A DNA stretch of 58,398 nucleotides, from positions 1 through 58,398 of the forward strand of contig UQUS01000011.1 of assembly GCA_900544335.1 (NCBI GenBank), in the 5' to 3' direction. Of this stretch, positions 41,241-49,201 are shown piece after piece. The first letter of the stretch is position 1; every line of letters begins with the position of its first letter. The position numbers and the translations under genes are program-made. The notes under the pieces are model-generated. The model was not told the DNA's origin. It saw nothing but the letters and a program-made list of their open reading frames with translations, and made no database searches. The stretch comes from an uncultured Sutterella sp. Lineage in GTDB: Bacteria; Pseudomonadota; Gammaproteobacteria; Burkholderiales; Burkholderiaceae_F.

Positions 41241-43646
41241 TTAAGCTCTTAAGGTAATTCCTAAAGCACCGAGAGCCAGTAAGAGCTTCTTTTGCGTGTG
41301 CTCGGCCGCTTCTTCCGTTAAAGCCTCATCTCCGCGAGAAACCATCGTCAGATGAAATGCCATGCTCTTGACATCGGTCTCGTCTTTGGGTCTGTAAAGG
41401 TCAAATAACTTAAAGTCTTCGATGGCAGAGCCGGCTTTTTCCTTCTTTAGAGCCTCAACGGCATCGAAAATCTGCTGAGCCGTCACCGCATTGGGGACAA
41501 CGAGCGAGAAATCGCGTTCGATGGGCTGGAACTTCGTGACAGCCTTGGGACTCGGAACGGGTGTCACGAGGATATCGGCAACGTCCACTTCAAAGACCAC
41601 CGGGGCCTTCGCCAGGGCATACTCCTGGCAAAGACGCGGATGCAATTCGCCGATAAAGCCGACGGACTTTCCGTTCACGACCACGCGAGCGGAGCGCCCC
41701 GGATGCAGCGCCGTATGGCGCTCGGGCACGAACGTCGCTTTCAGCGGGAAAAGAAGTCGCTCCAAATCCCCCTTGACATCGAAAAAGTCCACGTCACGAG
41801 CAGTTTCGCCCCAGGCATTGTCGTTGGCATCGCCGTAGGCAAGCGCTGCGATATGTAAGGGCTGACGCACGCCCTTGACGGACCAGGGGCCGTCCTCAAC
41901 GCTCGAATCGGGGTAAAAGACGCGTCCGAGTTCGAAAATGCGCACGTTTTGCGCTTTACGGTTCAAGTTGTAGCGCAAAATATCCACAAGACCTGCGACA
42001 AGTTGCGTGCGCATCACCGATAGGTGACTTGCAATCGGATTTAAAAGCCGAATCGGCGCATCGTTTCCGGCAAAGTCTTTTTCCCACTTTTCCTCAATGA
42101 ATGAGAAGTTCACGAGTTCCTGATACCCGCGATCGACAAGTTCGTACCGCAAGTCGTGGTTCGTGCGAACTCCTTCCTTGTGCGAGAGCATCGTTGCGCG
42201 AGCCACCGGTTCGCGGTCCGGAAGTTTTTCGTAACCGTAAAGGCGTGCCACTTCCTCGATTAAGTCTTCTTCAATCTCGATATCGAAGCGATACGTCGGA
42301 GACTTGATGAGGAAATCGGCCCCGTCACGCGTAAATTCAAATCCTAGGCGCGTAAAGGCTTCGGCCATAAAGTCATCGGAAATATCGATACCGACGACTT
42401 TGCGGCACCTGTCGGGACGCATGCGCACAACGGAGCGCTTAGGTAGGTTGACGATTTGATCGTCCACGGGACCGACTTTCGTCTCCGGCGTTCCGCAAAT
42501 CTCAAGGACTAAGCGTGTGGCATATTCCATGTGCTCGATGTGACTTCCGAAATCCACACCGCGCTCGAAGCGATGCGCCGCATCGGTCGAAAAGTTCAAA
42601 CGACGGCAACGGCCCTGGATTTTTTCCGGGAACCAGAAGGCTGCCTCGATAAATAAGTCGGTCGTCGTATCGCTGATGGCGCTGGACTCACCTCCCATGA
42701 TGCCGGCCAAACCCAATGCGCCTTTTTCATCGGCCACAACGCCGTAGTAGTCATCAAGTTCGGGCTTTTGACCGTTAAGGAGCTCCAAAGTCTCTCCCTT
42801 TTCCGCCCAGCGCACCGTCATGTCTCCGGTGATCTTCGCCAAATCGTAAAAATGCGACGGCCGCCCGAGTTCGAGCATGATGTAGTTGGAAATATCGACT
42901 AAGGCGGAAATCGACCGTTGTCCGGACCGCTCCAGGCGCTCTTTCATCCAAGCGGGCGTGGGTGCCGTGGGATTTAATCCGCGAATGACGCGACCCGTGA
43001 AGCGCCCGCATAGTTCCGGGGCCTTGATATGCACGGGCTTGACACACGAACACGTGGGAGGAACCGCCGTCATATCGGGCATCGTAAGCGTCGCACCGGT
43101 CACGGCACGCAAATCCCGACCGACACCGATTACCGAAAGCGCATCGCCCCGATTGGGCGTTAACTTAATTTCAATGCGCTTTTCGTCCAAGCGTTCGGCT
43201 TTGCGAATATCTTCGCCGATCGGAGCATCGTCATTTAAAACCCAAAGACCCGAATGGTCCTCGGAAATTCCGAGTTCGCGCGCCGAACAGAGCATGCCGA
43301 AGCTTTCCACACCGCGCATCTTGGCCTTTTTAATGGTAAAGCCGCCGGGTAAAACCGCGCCGATTTTAGCGCACGGCACCTTAATGCCGGCCTTGGCGTT
43401 GGGCGCCCCGCAGACAATCTGTAGCGGCGACGCTTGCCCGACATCGACCGTGCACACATGCAGGTGGTCGGAATTTTCATGGTTGACACACGTTAAGATT
43501 TTTCCGACGACAACCCCGGTAAAGGGCGGCGCAATCGTCGTCATTTGCTCGACTTCGAGACCGGCCATGGTCAGGGTCTCGGTTAACTCTTCGCTCGTCA
43601 AATCCGGATTGATGTAGTGGCGCAGCCACTCTTCAGAAAATAACAT
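41241..43646 (-). CDS. pheT: Phenylalanyl-tRNA synthetase beta subunit
   Basis: Editing and tRNA-binding subunit of the alpha2-beta2 PheRS. The 801 residues begin MLFSEEWLRHYINPDLTSEEL, with the tRNA-binding OB fold (VGKILTCVNHENSDHLHVCTVD), B3/B4 editing domain (ALVDISNYIMLELGRPSHFYD), B5, the catalytic-like core (RGVDFGSHIEHMEYAT) and the C-terminal ferredoxin-like anticodon domain (FQPIERDFSLVVPN). The ATG at 43646 is preceded by GGGG; 21 bases after pheS. All domains present. Confidence 0.97.
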   Translation of the reverse strand: MLFSEEWLRHYINPDLTSEELTETLTMAGLEVEQMTTIAPPFTGVVVGKILTCVNHENSDHLHVCTVDVGQASPLQIVCGAPNAKAGIKVPCAKIGAVLPGGFTIKKAKMRGVESFGMLCSARELGISEDHSGLWVLNDDAPIGEDIRKAERLDEKRIEIKLTPNRGDALSVIGVGRDLRAVTGATLTMPDMTAVPPTCSCVKPVHIKAPELCGRFTGRVIRGLNPTAPTPAWMKERLERSGQRSISALVDISNYIMLELGRPSHFYDLAKITGDMTVRWAEKGETLELLNGQKPELDDYYGVVADEKGALGLAGIMGGESSAISDTTTDLFIEAAFWFPEKIQGRCRRLNFSTDAAHRFERGVDFGSHIEHMEYATRLVLEICGTPETKVGPVDDQIVNLPKRSVVRMRPDRCRKVVGIDISDDFMAEAFTRLGFEFTRDGADFLIKSPTYRFDIEIEEDLIEEVARLYGYEKLPDREPVARATMLSHKEGVRTNHDLRYELVDRGYQELVNFSFIEEKWEKDFAGNDAPIRLLNPIASHLSVMRTQLVAGLVDILRYNLNRKAQNVRIFELGRVFYPDSSVEDGPWSVKGVRQPLHIAALAYGDANDNAWGETARDVDFFDVKGDLERLLFPLKATFVPERHTALHPGRSARVVVNGKSVGFIGELHPRLCQEYALAKAPVVFEVDVADILVTPVPSPKAVTKFQPIERDFSLVVPNAVTAQQIFDAVEALKKEKAGSAIEDFKLFDLYRPKDETDVKSMAFHLTMVSRGDEALTEEAAEHTQKKLLLALGALGITLRA

Positions 43647-43667
43647 CACTGAACCCCTAACCTAAAC

Positions 43668-44684
43668 TTAACTGAATTGAGAAAGGAAACGCAGATCGCC
43701 TTCAAAGAAAAGGCGCAAATCGTCCACACCGTAACGGAGCATGGTCAGGCGCTCAAGACCCGAGCCGAACGCAAAACCGATGTAGCGTTCCGAATCCAAG
43801 CCGTAGTTACGCACCACATTGGGGTGAACTTCCCCGGCGCCGGAAATCTCAAGCCAACGCCCTTTTTTCGGACCCGTTGTAAAGGCCATATCCACCTCCA
43901 CCGACGGTTCCGTAAACGGGAAATAACTCGGGCGGAAACGCACGATTAAATCCTCGGTTTCAAAAAAGCGCCGCAAGAATTCGGAGTACACCCCTTTTAA
44001 ATCCGTAAAGGAGATGTTTTCATCCATCCAAAGACCTTCGACCTGATGGAACATCGGCGAGTGCGTGGCATCCGAGTCCACACGATACGTGCGTCCCGGT
44101 GCGATGACCTTAATGGGCGGCGTGTGGGTACGGGCATAGCGTACCTGCATGGGAGAAGTGTGAGGACGAAGCGGCAGGGCCAATCCCGTCGAATCCTTGC
44201 GGTCGACATAAAACGTATCTTGCATGGAACGCGCCGGGTGATTCGGTGGATTATTAAGTGCCGTAAAGCTAAACCAATCGCTTTCGATTTCAGGGCCGTC
44301 AGCCACGTCAAACCCGATGGAGCGGAATATTTCCTCAATCCGAATCCACGTACGAATCACCGGGTGCAACGCGCCCTTAGGAATCTCGCGCCCCGGAAGC
44401 GTCACATCGACGGCTTCGGCCGCCAAGCGCTTTTCCATCTTCGCATTGGCGAGCTCTTCACGGCGCGCATTTAACGCCGCTTCAACGGCCGTCTTGGCCG
44501 CATTAATTTGCTGTCCGCGTTCACGACGCTCCTGAGGCGGCAGTTTCCCGAGTTCTTTCATCAGAGCAGTGATGGCACCGCTCTTTCCGATATAACGCGC
44601 CTTGGCGTCTTCGAGGGCGGCACTCTGGTCGGCCGCCGCAAAATCGGCCTTAGCCGATTCAATCAGTTCACGGAGTTCTTGCAT
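43668..44684 (-). CDS. pheS: Phenylalanyl-tRNA synthetase alpha subunit
   Basis: Catalytic class II subunit. From ATG 44684 it has 338 residues: an N-terminal coiled coil (LRELIESAKADFAAAD), motif 1 HPVIRTWIRIEEIFRSIGFDVADGPEIE, motif 2 GRTYRVDSDATHSPMFHQVEGL, and motif 3 GFAFGSGLERLTMLRYG. The Phe pocket Ala/Gly region (FGSGLERL) is canonical. It lies 152 bases after rplT, behind a terminator-like hairpin that may attenuate it. Confidence 0.96.
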   Translation of the reverse strand: MQELRELIESAKADFAAADQSAALEDAKARYIGKSGAITALMKELGKLPPQERRERGQQINAAKTAVEAALNARREELANAKMEKRLAAEAVDVTLPGREIPKGALHPVIRTWIRIEEIFRSIGFDVADGPEIESDWFSFTALNNPPNHPARSMQDTFYVDRKDSTGLALPLRPHTSPMQVRYARTHTPPIKVIAPGRTYRVDSDATHSPMFHQVEGLWMDENISFTDLKGVYSEFLRRFFETEDLIVRFRPSYFPFTEPSVEVDMAFTTGPKKGRWLEISGAGEVHPNVVRNYGLDSERYIGFAFGSGLERLTMLRYGVDDLRLFFEGDLRFLSQFS

Positions 44685-44712
44685 TTTCAATCCACGCGGA
44701 CTCAAATAAATT

Positions 44713-44787
44713 TCAGTTCGGAAAAAACCGTACAAAAAAGGGTTCGGGCAAGACGCTGTTCGCGTACTTGTGCCAAACCCTTTTCAT
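44713..44787 (-). CDS. Possible PheM-like leader peptide upstream of pheST
   Basis: A 24-codon minus-strand frame from ATG 44785-44787 to TGA 44713-44715, ending in PFFVRFFPN with four Phe residues. It starts in the 5' flank of the attenuator stem and runs through it. E. coli pheST is controlled by a Phe-rich leader peptide at the same place. Caution: the Phe codons are read from the T-runs after the hairpin, so they could be accidental, and the ribosome-binding site is poor. Confidence 0.25.
   Translation of the reverse strand: MKRVWHKYANSVLPEPFFVRFFPN
44734..44781 (-). terminator. Terminator or attenuator between rplT and pheS
   Basis: On the minus strand an imperfect stem of about 14 bp (AGGGTTTGG...CAAG with CTTG...CCGAACCCT, one bulge) is followed by TTTTTT at 44734-44739. 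It lies 55 bases after the rplT stop and 50 bases before pheS. Position equals that of the E. coli pheST attenuator. Confidence 0.75.
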
Positions 44788-44836
44788 TGGAAGGCGCCGC
44801 CCTAATTGAAGCGCGCCTTCGGGATAAGACTGAGCT

Positions 44837-45193
44837 TTAGCCGAGCGCAGCCTTGGCCTGGGCGACAAGAGCGGCGAACCCGTTCTTGTCAAACACGGCC
44901 ATATCCGCCAAGACCTTGCGGTCAAGCGCCACATCGGCCTTCTTCAAGCCGTTCATGAAACGGCTGTAGGTCAGACCGTTAACACGCGTTGCGGCGTTAA
45001 TACGCGCAATCCATAAGCGACGGAATACGTGCTTCTTGTCACGGCGATCGCGGTAGGCGTACTGACCGGCACGCATGACCGCCTGCTTGGCGACACGGAA
45101 CACATTATTACGACGCAGACGATAGCCCTTGGCAAGAGCAATAATCTTCTTATGACGGGCACGAGCCGTCACACCACGTTTAACTCGAGGCAT
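44837..45193 (-). CDS. rplT: Ribosomal protein L20 (bL20)
   Basis: Early 23S-binding assembly protein, also a translational repressor of its own operon in enteric bacteria. The 118 residues contain PRVKRGVTARARHKKIIALAKGYRLRR, QYAYRDRRDKKHVFRRLWIARINAA and LDRKVLADMAVFDKNGF. Full length, 18 bases after rpmI. Confidence 0.98.
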   Translation of the reverse strand: MPRVKRGVTARARHKKIIALAKGYRLRRNNVFRVAKQAVMRAGQYAYRDRRDKKHVFRRLWIARINAATRVNGLTYSRFMNGLKKADVALDRKVLADMAVFDKNGFAALVAQAKAALG

Positions 45194-45211
45194 TGTTCTC
45201 CCTCCCTTTCT

Positions 45212-45409
45212 TTACGCGTAAGGCAACATACGATGGATCGACTTGCTGTCGGACTCGTGGATGGTGAGCATTCCACGCAGATGACGCTTGTTCTTGGTCG
45301 TACGATGGGTGAGAATGTGACGCTTTGTGGCGTGCGCACGTTTGATGGAACCGCCCGAGCGAACCTTAAAGCGCTTGCTCGCGGCTTTTTTTGTTTTCAT
45401 CTTCGGCAT
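45212..45409 (-). CDS. rpmI: Ribosomal protein L35 (bL35)
   Basis: 65 residues, MPKMKTKKAASKRFKVRSGG and HILTHRTTKNKRHLRG identify bL35. AAGGAACGG precedes the ATG. In most bacteria it directly follows infC; here infC is 5.4 kb upstream beyond a strong terminator, so rpmI-rplT needs its own promoter (see 45542-45547). Confidence 0.97.
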   Translation of the reverse strand: MPKMKTKKAASKRFKVRSGGSIKRAHATKRHILTHRTTKNKRHLRGMLTIHESDSKSIHRMLPYA

Positions 45410-45541
45410 TTTGCCGTTCCTTCTTAAATCATCGGAACTCCAGGCGGCCTACGTTTAACGTGGGCTCTTTTTTAGCCCGCCCCGACTTGTTCTTGGCAAC
45501 AAGGGACACAAAACAACGCCCCTTGGCGCCCGAAAGTCGGG

Positions 45542-45547
45542 ATTATA
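45542..45547 (-). promoter_or_regulatory. Candidate -10 box of a rpmI-rplT promoter
   Basis: A perfect TATAAT on the minus strand, about 130 bases before rpmI, with only a poor -35 (TTGGGA, 19-base spacing). The leader it would give includes two small hairpins (CTTGTT/AACAAG and GGGCT/AGCCC), possible contacts for L20 autoregulation. The need for a promoter here follows from the split from infC. Confidence 0.45.
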
Positions 45548-45614
45548 TCCCGATTAACACGAAATTTCCCAAAAAATTCAGGGCAAACTTATTTTGCCGT
45601 CCGCCTTGACCGTT

Positions 45615-46484
45615 TTACGGATGGTGATGCGCGTGTTTACTCGGAATGCTCGAGAGAATTCCGGCCCCGAAGATAAGCGCCATGCCAATGAGCGCATCGA
45701 CCGTGAGAGAATCGCCGAAAAGGAACACGCTTAAAAACTCGGCCATCGGAATGGTCGAAAAATGAAAGCAGGCGGTGATAAGGAGATTCCCCTTGGCATA
45801 AGCCTGCGTCATCGTCAGCTGCGCCAACGTCGAGCAGATGCCGACCCCGAGAAGCATGACCCATAAAAGTGTCCCGTGCGAGTGAAATCCACCCTCGACG
45901 ACAAAGACCCCCGCAAGGCCCCAGAGCGTGCTCACGAGCATAAAGTAAAAGACGATGCGGGCCGAGGGTTCCCCGAGGCTACCGAGCTTTTGCACGGTCA
46001 TAAAGATAAAAGGCGCCAAAACTCCGGTCACAAGGGCCGTTAAAGCCCACGTGAGCGTATCGGAACTTACGGTCGGATGCATCATGACGCAGATACCGAT
46101 AAAGCCCAAAAGAACAGAGAAAACGAGCAACCAAGGCACGCGCTTTCCGATTTTCAGATACAGCCCGATTGTGGCAAGTGCGATGAAAATCGGTCCCGAG
46201 TAACTTAACGTCACAGCCGTTCCGAGCGGCAGATGCGCCGTTGCCGCAAACCAGCAGGTAAAGGCCACGGCACCGCAAATCGAGCGAAACACGTGCTTTC
46301 CCGGATAGTGCGTTTTAAAGGGGATTTTCTCCATGCGCATGACGACGGAAATGAAAATCAGCGTTAAAAACGCGCGGAAGAAAACAATCTCAAAGGTTCC
46401 GGCCTCAAGAGAGCACTGCTTAACGAGGGCAGACATGCAGGCAAAGAAAAATGCCGCAACCAACATCCATAGAGACTGAAGCAT
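45615..46484 (-). CDS. EamA-family (DMT) transporter
   Basis: About 289 residues from ATG 46484 with roughly ten hydrophobic helices and two EamA repeats (MLVAAFFFACMSALVKQ..., GVGICSTLAQLTMTQAYAKG near the C-terminal repeat, IPMAEFLSVFLFGDSLTVDALIGMALIFGAGIL). DMT carriers often export amino acids or metabolites. It lies 34 bases after the lysR gene on the same strand, so likely part of the dcu-lysR-eamA group and possibly the exit route for the amine product of the lyase; that role is inference. His-rich C-terminus (HAHHHP). Confidence 0.85.
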   Translation of the reverse strand: MLQSLWMLVAAFFFACMSALVKQCSLEAGTFEIVFFRAFLTLIFISVVMRMEKIPFKTHYPGKHVFRSICGAVAFTCWFAATAHLPLGTAVTLSYSGPIFIALATIGLYLKIGKRVPWLLVFSVLLGFIGICVMMHPTVSSDTLTWALTALVTGVLAPFIFMTVQKLGSLGEPSARIVFYFMLVSTLWGLAGVFVVEGGFHSHGTLLWVMLLGVGICSTLAQLTMTQAYAKGNLLITACFHFSTIPMAEFLSVFLFGDSLTVDALIGMALIFGAGILSSIPSKHAHHHP

Positions 46485-46518
46485 ATGGGGCAACCAAAAA
46501 CAAATCGACCGCCCGCCT

Positions 46519-47505
46519 CTAGGTCGGTTCGCTAAGGTGCAAACTACCTTCAAGCCAGGGGCAGTGCTTGGCAATGCAATCGTGATAGAGGGTCTCGACT
46601 TGCCGACGCGAAACCTGTGCCATTTTATCGATGATTCCTTTGTATGTCTCTTCGTTTCGACCGAGCACGTACACATCACGCCGGGCAACAGGCTCTGGCA
46701 TCGGAAGAATCCTTAAATTGCGGTATCGGGAACTTTTAAACGGGATAAAAATCGGCGTGACGATGCCCCAGCCGAGCCCATACTCCACAAATTCAAAGAA
46801 CGGATCGACGTCGTCACTGACGATACTTTCGACAAATTCGATGCCCTGCTTTTGAAAATACAGACGTTCGAACTCGCCGTTGGAAGAGCGCGTGGAAAAG
46901 CCGATTTTCGGTAGTCCGCAAAACCGCAAATTCTCCCAAGTCGGATGCTCGGGAATCGACGCGGATGCAGGAACGACAAGAACATTGGGTTCCGAAAAAA
47001 GGAATCGTCGATAGACGTCTTTGCAATCGAAAAACGGTTGCGAACTTAAAAAAGCATCGAGTTCATTGCGTTCGAACTCGGACAAGAGTTTTCCGCTTGT
47101 GCCGTGTCGCAACTCAATCCGAGAAGCACAATCAGAAAGCTCCTTAATCAACGGGGCATCTAAGTCGTGTTCCAAACTTGTGATACATCCGAGGCGCAGA
47201 AGGACTTTTTTGTGCCCGCGTTGCATGACGGCCAGAAGACGGGCATCGACAACATCGATTTGCTTACGGATAAGGTCTTGCAAAAGCTGTCCCTCGGACG
47301 TCAGCTTCAACGGCCGAACGTTGCGATCGATTAGCGAAATACCCAACTTCTTTTCCAGCGACAGGACGCGCCGTGAGATATTGGACTGGCTCACTCCGAG
47401 CGCCTTTCCGGCCTCCGAAAAACTACGCGTCTTGCACACCATATCGAAGGCAAGAATCTGGGGCTGGAAAAAATCGCAATGAACGTGTTTGAGCTTTTCC
47501 TGCAT
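46519..47505 (-). CDS. LysR-family transcriptional regulator
   Basis: The 328 residues have an N-terminal winged helix (ILAFDMVCKTRSFSEAGKALGVSQSNISRRVLSLEKKLGISLIDR, residues 17-61) and an effector-binding domain (ITSLEHDLDAPLIKEL... LGWGIVTPIFIP). It lies between the dcu carrier and the EamA gene, all on the minus strand, and opposite to the lyase. Two T-N11-A palindromes in the dcu-lyase gap are the best candidate binding sites. Ligand unknown; the lyase substrate or fumarate are natural guesses. Confidence 0.92.
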   Translation of the reverse strand: MQEKLKHVHCDFFQPQILAFDMVCKTRSFSEAGKALGVSQSNISRRVLSLEKKLGISLIDRNVRPLKLTSEGQLLQDLIRKQIDVVDARLLAVMQRGHKKVLLRLGCITSLEHDLDAPLIKELSDCASRIELRHGTSGKLLSEFERNELDAFLSSQPFFDCKDVYRRFLFSEPNVLVVPASASIPEHPTWENLRFCGLPKIGFSTRSSNGEFERLYFQKQGIEFVESIVSDDVDPFFEFVEYGLGWGIVTPIFIPFKSSRYRNLRILPMPEPVARRDVYVLGRNEETYKGIIDKMAQVSRRQVETLYHDCIAKHCPWLEGSLHLSEPT

Positions 47506-47527
47506 TCTCCCCTCCCGTTATGGGAAA

Positions 47528-47558
47528 GCGCCTGCCCTCGAAAAAACGAAGCAGGCGC
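47528..47558 (-). terminator. Hairpin between dcu and lysR
   Basis: GCGCCTGC (47528-47535 in plus reading) pairs with GCAGGCGC (47551-47558), 15-base loop, about 30 bases after the dcu stop. The T-run after the stem is short, so termination may be partial and give lysR lower expression. Confidence 0.45.
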
Positions 47559-47586
47559 GCAGTGTGCGAAAAAAGTTGTTGCAGGT

Positions 47587-48900
47587 CTAAAAAACAATAC
47601 CGGCAAAAACAAAACCGAATATTACAGAAACAACGGTTACGACAAGTCCGGGCAACATAGTCGAATGGTTCAGAATCCACGATCCGACATTCATCGTTCC
47701 TGTCGAATCAATGGCAACACTGGCAAGAATATTCGGATGAATCGGCAAAAACCACGTGCAACAAACAGCCGGCGCCATCGCCACAAGGTAGTGCGGATCG
47801 ATTCCCAAAGCAACGCCGAGGGGCATTAAAGCGGCCGTTGTAGCGCCCTGGCTTTCCAAAATCGCACTGCCCAAAACAAGGACAACGGCAAAAAGCCACG
47901 GATAAGTGCGCAAGACATCCCCGAAAAGTGAGATTAATTCGCCTTTGTGAGCTGCAAAGAAGGTGTCTGTCATAAAGCAGACACCGAAAACAACCATCAC
48001 GGCAATCACCCCACCGTTAAACACAGAAGATTTTGTCAGGTTAGCCGGCTTAATTTTGCACGCAAAGATAATCAGAGCACTTGCGGCAAGCGTGACAACC
48101 TCAATGAGATTGACCGTCGAAAGAGCAATCGATTTTCCGTTGACCGTCCAATGCGGCAGCAATCCCTTAAACGACCCTAAAAGCAAAATGAGTGCCACGG
48201 CCGAACCGAAAATACCGACGGCAAGCTTTGCCTCTCGAGTCGGAACATAGTTCGTACCGGCTTTAAGAGGTGCAATTTCCCCAGCCTTCAAGCGCCTGAG
48301 ATATTCCGGGTCTTCCAAGAGTTCTTTTCCGCGCTTATAAACACAAAGGCTTCCGGCAAGAACGCCAATCAGAATGGCCGGAATCAGCACCATCATCATC
48401 GGTCCGAAATTTATTCCCTGCGTACCGAGAATGCCGATCATACCGGCCGTAGCCGCCGACATGGGACTGGCGGCAATCCCGAAGGCCGATGCCGCGCAGG
48501 TTGCCGATAAGGGACGCTCGGGTCGCACGTTTGCTCCGCGCGAGACTTCGGCAATCACCGGAATGAGGGCCATGGCGATAAACGCTGTTCCCGTGAAGAT
48601 TACGAAACACAAAACAACAAGCGGCGCCAGAACGGTCACGTGGTTCGGATTTTTCCGAAGGATCTTTTCGGCGATGCTCACCAAATAATCCAAACCGCCC
48701 GAACACTGCAAGATTCCGGCAAGCGACGTGACCGCCAAGATAATAAGCATGACGGTAATCGGAGGAGACGTGGGTTTTAATCCGCAAACGAAAATCAAAA
48801 CAGCTAAGCCGACACCGCCCGTAAACCCGACGGTCGCGCCTCCCTTACGCGAACCAATAAGAATCGCCAAAATCACAATTAGAGCATCAAGAATCAGCAT
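47587..48900 (-). CDS. Anaerobic C4-dicarboxylate carrier (DcuA/DcuB family)
   Basis: Exchanges fumarate, malate, aspartate or succinate across the inner membrane. The 437 residues from ATG 48900 (GGAGG five bases upstream) have about 11 hydrophobic helices and the Dcu pattern: ILIGSRKGGATVGFTGGVGLAVL, GLKPTSPPITVMLIILAV, GGLDYLVSIAEKILRKNPN, RPERPLSATCAASAFGIAASPMSAATAG. Closest to DcuA/B rather than DcuC. Divergent from the lyase whose expected product is fumarate, which makes fumarate/succinate handling a coherent role. Confidence 0.9.
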   Translation of the reverse strand: MLILDALIVILAILIGSRKGGATVGFTGGVGLAVLIFVCGLKPTSPPITVMLIILAVTSLAGILQCSGGLDYLVSIAEKILRKNPNHVTVLAPLVVLCFVIFTGTAFIAMALIPVIAEVSRGANVRPERPLSATCAASAFGIAASPMSAATAGMIGILGTQGINFGPMMMVLIPAILIGVLAGSLCVYKRGKELLEDPEYLRRLKAGEIAPLKAGTNYVPTREAKLAVGIFGSAVALILLLGSFKGLLPHWTVNGKSIALSTVNLIEVVTLAASALIIFACKIKPANLTKSSVFNGGVIAVMVVFGVCFMTDTFFAAHKGELISLFGDVLRTYPWLFAVVLVLGSAILESQGATTAALMPLGVALGIDPHYLVAMAPAVCCTWFLPIHPNILASVAIDSTGTMNVGSWILNHSTMLPGLVVTVVSVIFGFVFAGIVF

Positions 48901-49033
48901 AAAAACCTCCATGAAAAGGCTTACCCTTGACCGAGCCTCCCACACCGTAAAACACGTGCCAAAAGCAAGTTGTGGAGATTCTTCCCACTTGTTTCGCTTC
49001 GCTCAACCATAATGATTCTTGCGGATATTTTTT

Positions 49034-49048
49034 ATGCGTTTTTCGCAT
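49034..49048 (+). promoter_or_regulatory. Palindromic operator 1 (LysR-type T-N11-A)
   Basis: ATGCGTTTTTCGCAT is a 5-bp perfect inverted repeat with a 5-base centre, containing exactly T-N11-A. It matches the site at 49085 when read on the other strand except for one centre base. It lies between the divergent dcu and lyase genes. Confidence 0.65.
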
Positions 49049-49084
49049 GGACATACATGTTCGGGTCAGGCAATTGTCACTATG

Positions 49085-49099
49085 ATGCGAAAATCGCAT
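49085..49099 (+). promoter_or_regulatory. Palindromic operator 2 (LysR-type T-N11-A)
   Basis: ATGCGAAAATCGCAT, same arms as operator 1, centres 51 bases apart (about five helical turns, same face). It is 50 bases upstream of the lyase -35 box. Paired, phased sites are typical of tetrameric LysR proteins. Confidence 0.65.
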
Positions 49100-49148
49100 A
49101 CACGTTATGCTTACGTTGGCCGATAAATTGCCAATTAATCCTGCCCTT

Positions 49149-49176
49149 TTGACAATGGGACCCTCCCTTTTACTAT
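49149..49176 (+). promoter_or_regulatory. Promoter of the lyase gene
   Basis: A perfect TTGACA (49149-49154), then 16 bases and TACTAT (49171-49176). The ATG follows at 49202 with AGAGGA as ribosome-binding site. Confidence 0.65.
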
Positions 49177-49201
49177 CTTCAAATGCATAGAGAGGATTGC
49201 A

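Noticed and set aside
45481..45541. 8-bp long-range pairing CCCGACTT / AAGTCGGG in the rpmI leader
   Set aside because: If the TATAAT at 45542 is the -10, transcription starts inside the first arm, so the pairing would not form fully.
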